The notes below the pieces were generated by a model. That model made no database searches. It saw only the letters and a program-made list of their open reading frames with translations, and was not told the origin of the DNA. A stretch of 64,000 nucleotides of DNA, taken from positions 34,836 through 98,835 of the forward strand of contig MEQL01000042.1 of NCBI GenBank assembly GCA_001770205.1, given 5' to 3'. The stretch's first letter is position 1, and every line of letters begins with the position of its first letter. Made by a program: the position numbers and the translations under genes. This document shows, in pieces, positions 21,313 through 30,890 of the stretch. Origin of the DNA: Bdellovibrionales bacterium RIFOXYD12_FULL_39_22. GTDB lineage: Bacteria > Bdellovibrionota > Bacteriovoracia > Bacteriovoracales > Bacteriovoracaceae.

Positions 21313-23406
21313 ATGAAGTTGCTACCTTTGGCAATAGTGGCCATTTTTTTTATTTTGTTTGGATTCTCTTGGGCGGAGGAAGGGCCTTCAACAACAACTA
21401 TTACTACACTCAAAGAACTGCTCACTGATGCGAAACAAGAAATTGATTCTGACAACATTGAAAATCGCATAAAACGAGAGTTAATGGAACTCGATTATGA
21501 ACAAGACCTTAAAGTTTTTGATTTGGAAATCATTGATGGTATTAAAACCTCAATAGAATACAGTTACGCACTAGAACCCTCCTACGTTGACGGTTACTAT
21601 ACTCGCGCTGATAAATACAAATTAACAAACCAAATTTCTCCTGGTGCATGGTTTGAACAGGACACAGAAAAATTTCCAGTTTATCTGAATCTGGCAAAAG
21701 GTGACGAGTTAATCTTTGTGCGACAATTTAAGCAGCAAAAAAAGGCCATCCTGGCGCTTCCTATGCATCCTGGCCAATTCCCCTGGAACTCTGAACGCGC
21801 CATAAAACTAGATCCCGGCACTTTCGTATCAATTCCGACAAACCTCAATCTTACCATTGGGGCCAATGCTACCTTTGAAGATGGGGCCATCTCCGGCCGC
21901 GCGGGAATTTATTATTTAATTGGAGGATCATTTGACATCAACGTCTTCATAAAAAAAGATAACCGTGTCCGAATAAAACTCATTCCTCTGCGCAGGAAGG
22001 CCATCGGGGCAAATGCTCGTCTTCGTACTAATTTTGATTATGAGGTATTCAAAATAGGCAGTGGTAAGGACTTTGTAAGCGAGGAAATTAATGAGCTAAC
22101 AGACAGATCCATCAAAAAATTAACTAATGGAGAAATTCTAGCTCTGGGAATTTCTTCCGAAAAGGGAAACCTTTTCATGTTTGACTATGAATTAAATCTT
22201 AACGATGAAACCGCTCGAAAAATATATGATCATATTTTGGGAAGCACGCTAAAGTTTTCTCGCATCAGAGTTAACGACCTCCAATTAAAACCTCTCTCCA
22301 CGGCCTTAATTTCCGATCTCACTTTGGCCGATGCCATTCACGACGAAGATAAAGAGCTCCCCAATGACAGCATGAAGCGAGTAATACGCCACTTTAAAGG
22401 GGAAAATAAATATACCCAAATCAATGCAAATATTAAGGTGGGATTTAGATTAATTGATCTTCGTGCTTCGCACACTATCTCTAAAAGCTATATAACCTAT
22501 TTTAACAAAGACAATGTTCCCGAATACTACTATTTTGTTAATGACACTACTCAAACTCGCAACAGCTTCTTTTTCCGCCTACTAAAAGATACCTCCGTCA
22601 CTCACAACTCTTTCATGCTAATGAGGGCAGATAGTGCTGGTAATGTTTTACCAAATGCTTTTTCTGACTACGGAATGATTCACGAATTTAGTGATAAATA
22701 TTTCCGGCGCGATGAACAAAATACCGTAAAGGGATTACTAGAAATAAACAATCCTGTGATGTATGAAATGGTAGATTGGAAACATCTTATGCCGACCGAT
22801 GAAACCCAAGAAAAATCTCGGATCTATTTTTTAATGAATATTGGCAAAACGGCCTTCGATAAAATACGCAACATGCCAATAGATAAAATCCGTGCCACCG
22901 TGGAACTAAAGGTTATTGAACTGGCCAGACAATTTCCCAGCTACTCTATCTGCTCCAAAAACGATTCCTACCAAAACGGCCGTGATCAAGACCAATTTGA
23001 CATAGCTTTACAAACTGATGATGAAATATTGAATTGCTACTATTACGAAATTGAAAAAATTGTTAAATTTTTGTCTTCCGGTTTTGATGACCGCTTGGAG
23101 AATAAACTCTCCCTAGAAAAGAGAGTTTATAAATTTTTCGACTTGCAAAAAAGCTATCTTTTTAAACGAATTGGCCCGGGAATTATCAACGAACTTCTGG
23201 ACAAAGAGACCACTAATCTAGAAACGGTTTCAGAATTCAGATGGTCTTCCAAAAGAGTAAATAGCAAAACTTATCGTTTGGGAGATAATCCTCATTCGGA
23301 ATTACTAGAATCCCTACAATACACGATGCTGTTTTTAAATAACCGCTCCTTTGATCTACGCCTAGTTGGTTATGAATTTGAAAAAAATTTAATGCCGCCG
23401 AAATAG
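21313..23406 (+). CDS. Large exported protein of unknown function
   Basis: 697 residues from the ATG at 21313, preceded by GGAGG. A signal peptide (LAIVAIFFILFGFSWA) leads into a mixed alpha/beta protein without obvious repeats or membrane helices. Likely periplasmic or surface-located. No family recognised. The gene ends 3 bp before the end of the convergent barrel gene. Confidence 0.7.
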   Translation: MKLLPLAIVAIFFILFGFSWAEEGPSTTTITTLKELLTDAKQEIDSDNIENRIKRELMELDYEQDLKVFDLEIIDGIKTSIEYSYALEPSYVDGYYTRADKYKLTNQISPGAWFEQDTEKFPVYLNLAKGDELIFVRQFKQQKKAILALPMHPGQFPWNSERAIKLDPGTFVSIPTNLNLTIGANATFEDGAISGRAGIYYLIGGSFDINVFIKKDNRVRIKLIPLRRKAIGANARLRTNFDYEVFKIGSGKDFVSEEINELTDRSIKKLTNGEILALGISSEKGNLFMFDYELNLNDETARKIYDHILGSTLKFSRIRVNDLQLKPLSTALISDLTLADAIHDEDKELPNDSMKRVIRHFKGENKYTQINANIKVGFRLIDLRASHTISKSYITYFNKDNVPEYYYFVNDTTQTRNSFFFRLLKDTSVTHNSFMLMRADSAGNVLPNAFSDYGMIHEFSDKYFRRDEQNTVKGLLEINNPVMYEMVDWKHLMPTDETQEKSRIYFLMNIGKTAFDKIRNMPIDKIRATVELKVIELARQFPSYSICSKNDSYQNGRDQDQFDIALQTDDEILNCYYYEIEKIVKFLSSGFDDRLENKLSLEKRVYKFFDLQKSYLFKRIGPGIINELLDKETTNLETVSEFRWSSKRVNSKTYRLGDNPHSELLESLQYTMLFLNNRSFDLRLVGYEFEKNLMPPK

Positions 23407-23409
23407 CAG

Positions 23410-24225
23410 TTAGAAAAGCTTTAAGCTAGGAAAGCCCATAAAGGTTAGTTGAAAGACGGCCAAAAAATCACTTCCTGTTTGAGTCGAACGAAATTGGCCG
23501 GCCCCCACCACATAACTCCAACGCTCTTTACTCTGCTTAAAAAATAAAAATTGCGAAAGCGCACTGCCATTTAAAATTCTATTTTTCACATCCCGATGAA
23601 CCACTCCGAGCGTAAACGCAGAGAAGGAACGGCCAGCGGTAATTTCCCAAATATCTTGATATTCCCCATGAATATCGCACAAAAGGACATTAGCATAATC
23701 ACTAAATGGTCGCCCTTTTTTATCATAATCAGAAAAAGAGAGCTTCTCCATTGAATACTCTCCCAAAAGAAAAAATCCCCAAAGGGCCAATCCACTTTTG
23801 GCCCTTATAAATTCTCGCCCAATGAACCCTCGGCAATTTATTTCCTGACAATCAAAATAGTTAAAATCAGTACTGACCAATGTCTTGCCATATCCTGCAC
23901 TTAAATTAATCAGCGAAATAGGTAAAAACTCAGTTACTACTTGCAATCCATTTATTAGCGCACTACTAGAAAATTTTACACTCGGCCGCCAAATGCCATA
24001 CATTATTTCCTTATTATTATTCTTATCCTTGGCGTTTGCCGAAAATGTTTCTCCCCATAGCAAAAAATTATATCCCAATTCGGTACTGATATCGGCCCCT
24101 AAGGAAGGAGCACTTCGCACGGAACTTTCCACCAAATAGTCCATCTGCCCAAATAACTGGCCAGATACCACAACCACCAATATCAAATATAGATTTTTAA
24201 AATTATTTGACTGTGATAGTAGCAC
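23410..24225 (-). CDS. Predicted outer-membrane beta-barrel protein
   Basis: 271 residues with signal peptide (LYLILVVVVSGQLFGQ). Alternating hydrophobic/polar strands such as VSTDFNYFDC, WEITAGRSFSAFTLGVVHR and WSYVVGAGQFRSTQTG suggest a barrel. The GTG start shares a base with the stop of the upstream barrel gene (TAGTG), so translation is coupled. Last gene of a three-gene operon. Confidence 0.65.
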   Translation of the reverse strand: MLLSQSNNFKNLYLILVVVVSGQLFGQMDYLVESSVRSAPSLGADISTELGYNFLLWGETFSANAKDKNNNKEIMYGIWRPSVKFSSSALINGLQVVTEFLPISLINLSAGYGKTLVSTDFNYFDCQEINCRGFIGREFIRAKSGLALWGFFLLGEYSMEKLSFSDYDKKGRPFSDYANVLLCDIHGEYQDIWEITAGRSFSAFTLGVVHRDVKNRILNGSALSQFLFFKQSKERWSYVVGAGQFRSTQTGSDFLAVFQLTFMGFPSLKLF

Positions 24226-24803
24226 TAGCGCCGCCCGCTGCTACTACTGCTACTGCCGAAACGATATTTCAATCCAATTTCCATATTAAAAAAAGAAATG
24301 GGAGCATTTACTTTATAAGAACCAATATCGCCATAAATATCAAAACCACGCCAAATAGGAATATTGAGTCCAAAACCAAAAGAGTATCCCCAAAAAGTTC
24401 CATCTATCTGCGAATCATCGATTATACCATCTCTATTGTAGATGGCCTTAATCGTGTGGTTAGTATATCCCAACGAAAAATTAACAATTGGCGTATAGTT
24501 ATAGCGCAAATTTAGCCCGTAAGCGTTATCATCCATAGTAATATCGTAAACATCCCCGGCCGCATTTTCTCGATCATTGTTTATGAAAGTATAACCCTTA
24601 TAAAAGGCCTCCAGCGCAAAAGATCCTCTCTGTGCCCCCACCATAAAACCCACATCGTCTGCCGCTCCTCCGTTATCTATTTCACTCCCAGACATAATGT
24701 AAGCATAGTTTTGCTGCACTGCCAAATAAGGCACAAACCACGCCGCCAAAACAGAAGACGAACTGAAAAACAAAAAAATGGCACCCAAAAATAATGGCCT
24801 CAT
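24225..24803 (-). CDS. Predicted small outer-membrane beta-barrel protein
   Basis: 192 residues. Signal peptide MRPLFLGAIFLFFSSSSVLAA; then strand-like segments (GFMVGAQRGSFALEAFYKGY, YGLNLRYNYTPIVNFSLGYT, YSFGFGLNIPIW) ending with MEIGLKYRFG. This is the pattern of an eight-stranded OmpA/OmpW-like barrel. A serine-rich tail ends the protein. AGGAGG lies at the end of the upstream gene. Second gene of the operon starting at 25190. Confidence 0.72.
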   Translation of the reverse strand: MRPLFLGAIFLFFSSSSVLAAWFVPYLAVQQNYAYIMSGSEIDNGGAADDVGFMVGAQRGSFALEAFYKGYTFINNDRENAAGDVYDITMDDNAYGLNLRYNYTPIVNFSLGYTNHTIKAIYNRDGIIDDSQIDGTFWGYSFGFGLNIPIWRGFDIYGDIGSYKVNAPISFFNMEIGLKYRFGSSSSSSGRR

Positions 24804-25190
24804 TTAGTTTTCCTCCTTAATGTCGACTCTATTCGGAAGTGCCGGCCCACTACTAGATCCCCCCTCTCCGTTACCACTAGAGGAACTTATCTCTGAATCA
24901 TCATCTTGCTGTCGGCCACCGAAACATGTGATACTTCCGGCAGAGATATCCCAATTTTCCACGTTAAATACAATCTCTCGTACTCCCGGGAGCGAAGTCA
25001 AATCATGCCAAAGATACTCTATCTCTTTGGCCACGAAATCCTTCCCTGCCCCTTTTTGCAAAATTCCGGTAAAGTGTACACTTCGAGTTGAACTAGAATA
25101 TTGTAATTGCGAAAGATCAACATTATGTCGCTGCAAAGTAGTTCGCACCATTTTGTTAACCTCTAACCGCGAATACTCTTTTTTTATCAT
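24804..25190 (-). CDS. BON-like domain protein
   Basis: 128 residues, no signal peptide. Residues 8-80 (VNKMVRTTLQRHNVDLSQL, VHFTGILQKGAGKDFV, LPGVREIVFNVENW) have the alpha-beta-beta pattern of BON domains, in which LPGV-x-x-V is typical. The C-terminus is Ser/Gly-rich. BON domains usually bind phospholipid or act in membrane stability. It directly precedes two barrel genes, which supports an envelope role. Confidence 0.55.
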   Translation of the reverse strand: MIKKEYSRLEVNKMVRTTLQRHNVDLSQLQYSSSTRSVHFTGILQKGAGKDFVAKEIEYLWHDLTSLPGVREIVFNVENWDISAGSITCFGGRQQDDDSEISSSSGNGEGGSSSGPALPNRVDIKEEN

Positions 25191-25223
25191 AAAAATTTTC
25201 CAAACTTTTTAGCTACTTTAGTT

Positions 25224-26144
25224 CTAACGGCCACCATTTAATGCGGCAATTCTCTTCTCTAGCGGTGGATGAGTGGACATAATTTCGGCCCAACTCATCT
25301 GGTTTGAAATATTTAAGGCCGGTGCATGCCCACGTTGCCCAAGAACACTCTCATCTTGCGCATGGGCCTGGCGAATTTGAGGATAAGCGCGCTTAAGCGC
25401 ATTCAATGCTTTTACCATACTATTCTTACTAACAAACTGAGCGCTTCCAGCATCTGCCCGATACTCTCTTGCGCGAGAAAACCATGCTACTATCGGATAG
25501 GCCAATATTCCAAAAACCGTCATTAGCATTTGACGTAAAAAATAGTGCGCTAATCCGCCCAATCCTCTTCCATTATCATCGTTGCGCCTAGTAGCGTTAC
25601 TAATTATTTCTGCCACCACATAGGCAAAAAACATTACAAACGCATTAACTACTCCTTGAATAATCGTCATGGTAACCATATCACCATTAACAATGTGGGC
25701 AACTTCATGCCCGATAACACCATCTACCTCTTCGTTATCCATTCGCTCCAGCAACGCCGTGGAAAGTGCAACCAAGGAATCATCCTTGGATCTGCCGGTG
25801 GCAAAAGCGTTGACGTCATGAGATCGGAAAACTCCCACCTCTGGCATAGTGTTCATTCCTGCACGTTTTGCAATATTGTGCACTCGCAAAACAAGTGCAC
25901 TCTGTGGGCCGGTGGGCGATAGGATTTCCACTCCATGAAATGTTTTTGCCATCCATTTGGAAAGCAGTAACGAAATAAACGCCCCTCCCATTCCCCAAAA
26001 AAGACAGATAGCAAATAGTTGAGGATATCCTCCTCCTAAGTAGTAGTATAAAATTTGATTAAGCCCAAAAACTTCGATTATCAAAGAGAGCACCGCCATT
26101 ATGGCGATGTTAACAAGCAAACCTAAAAAGATTGTTCTAAACAT
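25224..26144 (-). CDS. htpX: Membrane zinc protease HtpX
   Basis: 306 residues from the ATG at 26144 (AGGAG 8 nt upstream); a longer frame to 26291 has no support. Two N-terminal and two central hydrophobic segments, the zinc motif GHEVAHIVNGD, and SRAREYRADAGSAQF carrying the third ligand Glu are exactly as in HtpX. It degrades damaged membrane proteins in the inner membrane. A short PilZ gene lies directly upstream in the same direction. Confidence 0.96.
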   Translation of the reverse strand: MFRTIFLGLLVNIAIMAVLSLIIEVFGLNQILYYYLGGGYPQLFAICLFWGMGGAFISLLLSKWMAKTFHGVEILSPTGPQSALVLRVHNIAKRAGMNTMPEVGVFRSHDVNAFATGRSKDDSLVALSTALLERMDNEEVDGVIGHEVAHIVNGDMVTMTIIQGVVNAFVMFFAYVVAEIISNATRRNDDNGRGLGGLAHYFLRQMLMTVFGILAYPIVAWFSRAREYRADAGSAQFVSKNSMVKALNALKRAYPQIRQAHAQDESVLGQRGHAPALNISNQMSWAEIMSTHPPLEKRIAALNGGR

Positions 26145-26163
26145 AAACTTTACTCCTAATAAA

Positions 26164-26616
26164 CTAATTTTTTGTTCTGGACAATATTTCTTTGACCGGA
26201 ATATTATTCTGGGAATCATCCGCTGACAACTGAGAATAATCGGCCCTGGAATTGATATAGCGCCGAAGCTTGATTCGCGCCTCCTCATCAATCCCTAAAA
26301 ATAAAATACCGATAGTAAAAGAGCGATCTCTATTTTGAGGCGACTTATTTCTAACTTGCCCCTTTAGCGCAAAAGACTTTTCCCCAGGTAATTTTATAGA
26401 TATGTCTACATACTTATTCATCTTCCAAACTTTATATTCATTAAATAGTGTTACGCTTACCCCTCCCAAACTTATATCCTTTGCGTTAACCGTATCGTAA
26501 ACATTTCCGCCTATAATATCTACTAAAATGGGGTTCATGGCATCTGGCGAAACACGGACAAATTTACGATCTTTGGCGCTTTTTTTGCGAAAAATTGAAA
26601 AAAACCAAGAAAACAT
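26164..26616 (-). CDS. PilZ domain protein
   Basis: 150 residues. RKFVRVSP followed by DISLGGVSV gives the R-x-x-x-R and D/N-x-S-x-x-G motifs that bind cyclic di-GMP, with the beta-barrel strands after them. The first 20 residues are hydrophobic then basic. It lies between htpX and a single-domain receiver gene in one transcription direction, and presumably reads c-di-GMP made or removed by other proteins such as the HD-GYP protein at 2.2 kb. Confidence 0.82.
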   Translation of the reverse strand: MFSWFFSIFRKKSAKDRKFVRVSPDAMNPILVDIIGGNVYDTVNAKDISLGGVSVTLFNEYKVWKMNKYVDISIKLPGEKSFALKGQVRNKSPQNRDRSFTIGILFLGIDEEARIKLRRYINSRADYSQLSADDSQNNIPVKEILSRTKN

Positions 26617-26621
26617 AACTT

Positions 26622-26996
26622 CTATTCCTTCACACCCAGCGCCCGCTTAACCGCAGCAATTAACTTATCCTCAGAAAACGGTTTGTTAATAAACATTACA
26701 TCAGACAATGTTTCAAAAAATTGGCGGGCCTCAGCAATAAATCCAGAAATAACTAAAATAGGAGTTTGCTTATTTATATTCTCTCTCTCTCTTAGTGCTA
26801 CCACCAATCCCCCACCGGTCATGATCGGCATACGATGATCTGTACAAATGAGGTCAAATTTTTCTCTCTCCGCCTGCTGATAGGCATCCAAACCATTACC
26901 CGCGGAATTAATAATGCACTCTAAATTAGCAGAAAGCATCTCTTTGATTATTTCTACAATTTCTGGCTCATCATCTACAACTAAAATTTTATACAT
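26622..26996 (-). CDS. Single-domain response regulator (receiver)
   Basis: 124 residues from the ATG at 26996 (MYKILVVDDEPEIVEII). The acidic pair DDE, phospho-acceptor Asp in LICTDHRMPIM, Thr/Ser in LVISGF and Lys in FINKPF are all present. No output domain, so it acts by protein contact. The longer frame to 27053 adds a poor N-terminus. Followed 5 bp later by the PilZ gene. Confidence 0.88.
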   Translation of the reverse strand: MYKILVVDDEPEIVEIIKEMLSANLECIINSAGNGLDAYQQAEREKFDLICTDHRMPIMTGGGLVVALRERENINKQTPILVISGFIAEARQFFETLSDVMFINKPFSEDKLIAAVKRALGVKE

Positions 26997-27162
26997 AGAC
27001 AATCTCTGATAGTGGTTTAAGTTCACACCAAAATACCTTCTACATGGTAGCATATTTTTGAATTGGTATACATTTTTTAATTATTGTTTGTGAAAAAAAG
27101 CTATCCATTGTAACCTTATTGCTAGAAGCAGAATATTTAGTTTATGTAAAGGATTCACTGGG

Positions 27163-28320
27163 ATGGATAATAAAATACTGGATAATAAAAGCATTCTTAT
27201 TATCGATGATGATGAGTCATTTAATCAGTTTTTAACCTTAGTCTTGAAAAAAATTGGAAATTTTCAAATAGATGCTGAAACGGATCCTCAAGTAGGTTTT
27301 AATAAAATACTTTTTTATAAACCCGACTTAATTATTCTGGATATCGTAATGCCTGGCAGTGATGGCATAAACGTCGGTAAGGCAATAGACATAATTCACG
27401 ACAAAGGCATTCCAACTATATTTATCTCCGCCGATCGCTCCTACGAAAAACAGATTAAACCAAAACATTTCCAAAATGTTGTAACTTTTTTGCCAAAGCC
27501 AATCAAAAAAGAAGTTTTAGAAAAAACAATAGTTGATGTTTTCACTCGCGCATTAGAAAAAAAACGTACTCCTTCAGAGAGTCAACGATATGTTACTTAT
27601 TCTCGTCCACTCCCGCTTGTAATCATTGCCCTTTTGCATATTTTTGAACCCCTTTCCAAAATCTTATATTTTAAGGCCTCTACTGAGTTTCCATTTTCGA
27701 TAGTTTTTAACAACATTTTGGCCATTGATAATCCTAAAAGTTTTTTTGAATTTTGGTTACTCTTTCCATTAGCTGGTGCGGCATTACTCAGCGTTAGACA
27801 ATGGGCCTACATCTTTTTCTTACTAGTCCAGGCCTATGCCATCTTTTTACATCTGACCTATAAGGCATTTACCTGGCCATATATTAGTCAATCTCCTTTG
27901 GTCTCTTCATCTCTTTTGTTGGCCGCGAATGTTTTGTTAATCATCTATTTTTTAATACCAGCAGTGCGTCGCCCCTTTTTCAACCGCCGCCTACGCTGGT
28001 GGGAAACTGCCCCGCGCTTTGATATTAATATTCCCTGCACTATCGCCCGCGCCAGCGGCCAACTAGTAGATTGTCGCTTAGTTAATCTCTCCAAAACTGG
28101 CGCCTTCATTCGTCCGCCTATTGAACTATCAATGTTTGAAAGTATTTCTATAAAATTTTCTTTTTATAATTTGACCTTTGCCTTACGTGCTAGAGTGGTC
28201 AACAAACATACTGTCGAAGATTTTAGTGGTTACGGTGTAAAATTTAAATTTGTACAATTCGGTAGTAAATGGAACATGTCTAAACTAATTCGGGCCTTGC
28301 GAGTGTTGCACGGCCAATGA
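27163..28320 (+). CDS. Receiver - four transmembrane helices - PilZ protein
   Basis: 385 residues. Receiver domain 10-130: LIIDDDES, the acceptor Asp in LIILDIVMPGSD and FLPKPI are intact. Four hydrophobic helices lie at roughly 148-168, 192-212, 216-236 and 245-270. A C-terminal PilZ domain begins at RFDINIPCTIAR and has VNLSKTGAFI; the first arginine motif is less clear than in canonical PilZ. The layout suggests a membrane protein combining phosphorylation and c-di-GMP inputs. AAGGA precedes the ATG. Confidence 0.85.
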   Translation: MDNKILDNKSILIIDDDESFNQFLTLVLKKIGNFQIDAETDPQVGFNKILFYKPDLIILDIVMPGSDGINVGKAIDIIHDKGIPTIFISADRSYEKQIKPKHFQNVVTFLPKPIKKEVLEKTIVDVFTRALEKKRTPSESQRYVTYSRPLPLVIIALLHIFEPLSKILYFKASTEFPFSIVFNNILAIDNPKSFFEFWLLFPLAGAALLSVRQWAYIFFLLVQAYAIFLHLTYKAFTWPYISQSPLVSSSLLLAANVLLIIYFLIPAVRRPFFNRRLRWWETAPRFDINIPCTIARASGQLVDCRLVNLSKTGAFIRPPIELSMFESISIKFSFYNLTFALRARVVNKHTVEDFSGYGVKFKFVQFGSKWNMSKLIRALRVLHGQ

Positions 28321-28326
28321 GAAAAA

Positions 28327-28719
28327 CTATTCGGTAAGTCGTCTTACTTTAGCAATAAGATCTTTAGGGTTAATCGGTTTTTCAACAAAGTCCTGCACCG
28401 GTAACCAGGAATCATCGCGATCCTTATTGGAAAAAGTTCCGGCATAAGATCCCTTTGCGTTAACCGCTGATAGCATCAGAATAGGAATTTTGCTAGTGCG
28501 AGCATCTTCTTTAATTGCTCTGGCCATTTCAAAACCGGCACCTTCATTTTCTGGAAACATAACATCCAAAATAATTAAATCCGGTGCAAAATTTAAAATA
28601 TTATTTACAACATTTTCCTCATCGTACTGGGCCGCAATTTTATGGCCAACACTCTCTAATGCAATAGTCATTGATTCAACAATATTTCTATCATCATCAA
28701 CAATATAGATTTTTTTCAT
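28327..28719 (-). CDS. Single-domain response regulator (receiver)
   Basis: 130 residues, a receiver with IVDDDRN, acceptor Asp in LIILDVMFPENEGAGFEMA, MLSAV and FVEKPI. An extra loop after the acceptor site (PENEGAGFEM) and before the Lys (GSYAGTFSNKDRDD) makes it slightly longer than CheY. It ends 6 bp from the convergent receiver-PilZ gene and diverges from the Rossmann-kinase gene, its possible partner. Confidence 0.87.
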   Translation of the reverse strand: MKKIYIVDDDRNIVESMTIALESVGHKIAAQYDEENVVNNILNFAPDLIILDVMFPENEGAGFEMARAIKEDARTSKIPILMLSAVNAKGSYAGTFSNKDRDDSWLPVQDFVEKPINPKDLIAKVRRLTE

Positions 28720-28861
28720 GTTGTGTCCCCTACCAATAAGTGTTTTAATTTTACAGCTAATATACTACATTACTTATGCGCTAAAATGCAAAGAACAATT
28801 CTCACTGAAAATGGCCGATCTTTTTGGTTGGCCTTTTACCCAAAGGGAGCAAAGTCATTCC

Positions 28862-30028
28862 ATGAACAAAGACATTATTGCCATCGTTGGGGCCGGAACT
28901 GGTGGCCATGCCATTATTGAAACCCTTTTAAAAATACCCAGTGCTGAAATTCGTTATGTATACGACATTAATCAAAATGCTAGCGGCATTTTACTGGCCC
29001 AAAAGCATAATATCCCCTGTTTTTTTGATTCCGAATATTCGCAGATTGCTCATAACGACTCCATCGATGTAATTTTCGAAGTTACAGGGAACAAAGAAAT
29101 TTTAGCCTACTTGAAAACAATTCGCTCCGAAAAAACCAACCTAATTGCGGCCTCCAGTACTAAAATTATTTTTCACCTTTTAGAAACACAAGGCCATATC
29201 ACTGAAAAACTCGAGGAGTATAAAAATGATTTGGAAAAAATGATTGCCTCTCGCACCGATGAATTGGCCAAAACCAATAAAAACCTAGTGGTAAAATGCC
29301 AAGAGTTTGAGCAACTCAACGAGAAACTTCAACAGATTAACAACGAAAAAACTAAATATCTACTGCAGGCAACCCACCAACTAAAGGCCCCTTTTGCGGC
29401 CATTCAAAGTTATACCGATTTAATTATCGAGGGATTTACGGGAGAGATTTCTGATAAAACAATGGATGTAGTAAAAAAAATAAAAACCCGCTGTGAATTG
29501 CTCTCCTCTTCCATCAAAGAGATGTTAGAGTTGGCCAATCTAAAATCCTATGTAACTGATAATGTAAAAATTGAGAAGGTCAATATTAAGCAAGTTGTCG
29601 ATAAAATTATCGAGCAGCATCAGGCCACCGCTGGCAGTCACAATATAAAAATAGAAAAACACTATCCTGCCCAAGAGCTCTTTGTTTATGGCAATAGTGG
29701 CCAAACAGAAATAGCGCTCTCCATACTGGTAGATAATGCAATCAACTATTCTTTTGATGATGGGGCCATCGAAGTAAATGTCATCACAGAACAGCAAAAT
29801 GTAATTGTTGAAGTAAAAGATTTCGGGATTGGAATTCCTTCGCAAAATTTAGAGAAAATTTTTAAAGAATATTTCCGCTGCAACAACGCCGTCAAAAAAA
29901 ATGAAAACGGTAGTGGACTTGGCCTGGCGATCGTTGCAGAGATAGCTGCCATTAACAACTATACCATCCAAGTTGCCAGCGAAGAAAATAGAGGTTCAAG
30001 CTTTTTTATTAGTATGCCGCTAGTATAA
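28862..30028 (+). CDS. Rossmann-domain histidine kinase
   Basis: 388 residues from the ATG at 28862; the same frame is open to 28718 and the ATG at 28811 is an alternative. Residues 1-120 form an NAD(P)-binding-like Rossmann domain with IVGAGTGGHAI and DVIFEVTGN, as in homoserine dehydrogenase-type N-termini. A coiled coil (120-165) leads to HisKA with ATHQLKAPFAAIQS (His near 171) and an HATPase with LVDNAINYS, DFGIGIP and NGSGLGLAI. No membrane helix. A cytosolic kinase that may sense a nucleotide or metabolite. Confidence 0.87.
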   Translation: MNKDIIAIVGAGTGGHAIIETLLKIPSAEIRYVYDINQNASGILLAQKHNIPCFFDSEYSQIAHNDSIDVIFEVTGNKEILAYLKTIRSEKTNLIAASSTKIIFHLLETQGHITEKLEEYKNDLEKMIASRTDELAKTNKNLVVKCQEFEQLNEKLQQINNEKTKYLLQATHQLKAPFAAIQSYTDLIIEGFTGEISDKTMDVVKKIKTRCELLSSSIKEMLELANLKSYVTDNVKIEKVNIKQVVDKIIEQHQATAGSHNIKIEKHYPAQELFVYGNSGQTEIALSILVDNAINYSFDDGAIEVNVITEQQNVIVEVKDFGIGIPSQNLEKIFKEYFRCNNAVKKNENGSGLGLAIVAEIAAINNYTIQVASEENRGSSFFISMPLV

Positions 30029-30034
30029 TTTTTT

Positions 30035-30862
30035 TCATCTTCTCTTATGATAAACTCCCGGCATAACAAAATCAAAAAGGTCATGGTATGCCGATAGATT
30101 ATCCATCTTACTAACAAAGAGATATCCTCCATCTATTAATGCTTTGTGCACTGAGGTAATAACATAATCGGCCATTCTCTTATCAAAATACATTAAAACA
30201 TTACGTAAAAAAACAATGTGAAAGGGCGACTTAAAAGGATACTGTTCGCTTCTTAAATTGAACAATCTAAAGGTAATATTCTTTTTTATCTCCTCACGTA
30301 CTGCATATCTACCGTCAGTCTGTTTATTAAAATAATCGGGTAAACTACTTTCAGGAAAATAAATCAGTCGATCCATCTCATATATTCCGGCCTTAGCATA
30401 TTCTAATACCTGCCCAGAAATATCTGTGGCCAAAACTCCGGCAACCCATCTGTGTGCATAGTCTGCAAAAAAATCTTTGGCCACAATCTCGATAGAATAT
30501 GGCTCCTCCCCTGTCGAACAGGCAGCAGACCAAATCCTAATATCATTGCTTCGACGATTGGCCAGTTTAATAATAATATCTGGCAATAACTCTTGGCGCA
30601 AAAAATCAAAATGCTCTCGCTCTCTGAAAAAATAAGAATAGCTAGTCACTACTCTATCTGCAATCCGTAATAAAATGCCGCTCTCTGGTTTATCATTGGC
30701 CAACAAAAAAAGCTCTTTTACCTCATTACATCCGTACTCTAAAAGCAACGGACGCAAACGATCCTCCGCACTTCGCACATCATCTTTTAACATTTTGATG
30801 CCAAAATAGTGCAAGATAAGATCTTCAGTAGAATAAAACAGCGGATTTTTTTTATCAATCAT
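30035..30862 (-). CDS. cheR: CheR-type protein methyltransferase
   Basis: 275 residues from the ATG at 30862. The N-terminal helical CheR domain is followed by the SAM-binding region IRIWSAACSTGEEPYSIEIV, VLATDISGQVLEYAKAGIY and FHIVFLRNVLMYFD, all standard. Role: methylating glutamates in chemoreceptors using S-adenosylmethionine. Two chemoreceptors are encoded at 55.8 and 57.5 kb. A TTG nine bases upstream is an alternative start. Confidence 0.92.
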   Translation of the reverse strand: MIDKKNPLFYSTEDLILHYFGIKMLKDDVRSAEDRLRPLLLEYGCNEVKELFLLANDKPESGILLRIADRVVTSYSYFFREREHFDFLRQELLPDIIIKLANRRSNDIRIWSAACSTGEEPYSIEIVAKDFFADYAHRWVAGVLATDISGQVLEYAKAGIYEMDRLIYFPESSLPDYFNKQTDGRYAVREEIKKNITFRLFNLRSEQYPFKSPFHIVFLRNVLMYFDKRMADYVITSVHKALIDGGYLFVSKMDNLSAYHDLFDFVMPGVYHKRR

Positions 30863-30890
30863 AAGTGCCAACGCTCCACTTTAACCAACA

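Noticed and set aside
25224..26291. Longer htpX frame from 26291
   Set aside because: The extra 49 residues overlap the PilZ gene, do not match HtpX, and the ribosome site supports 26144.
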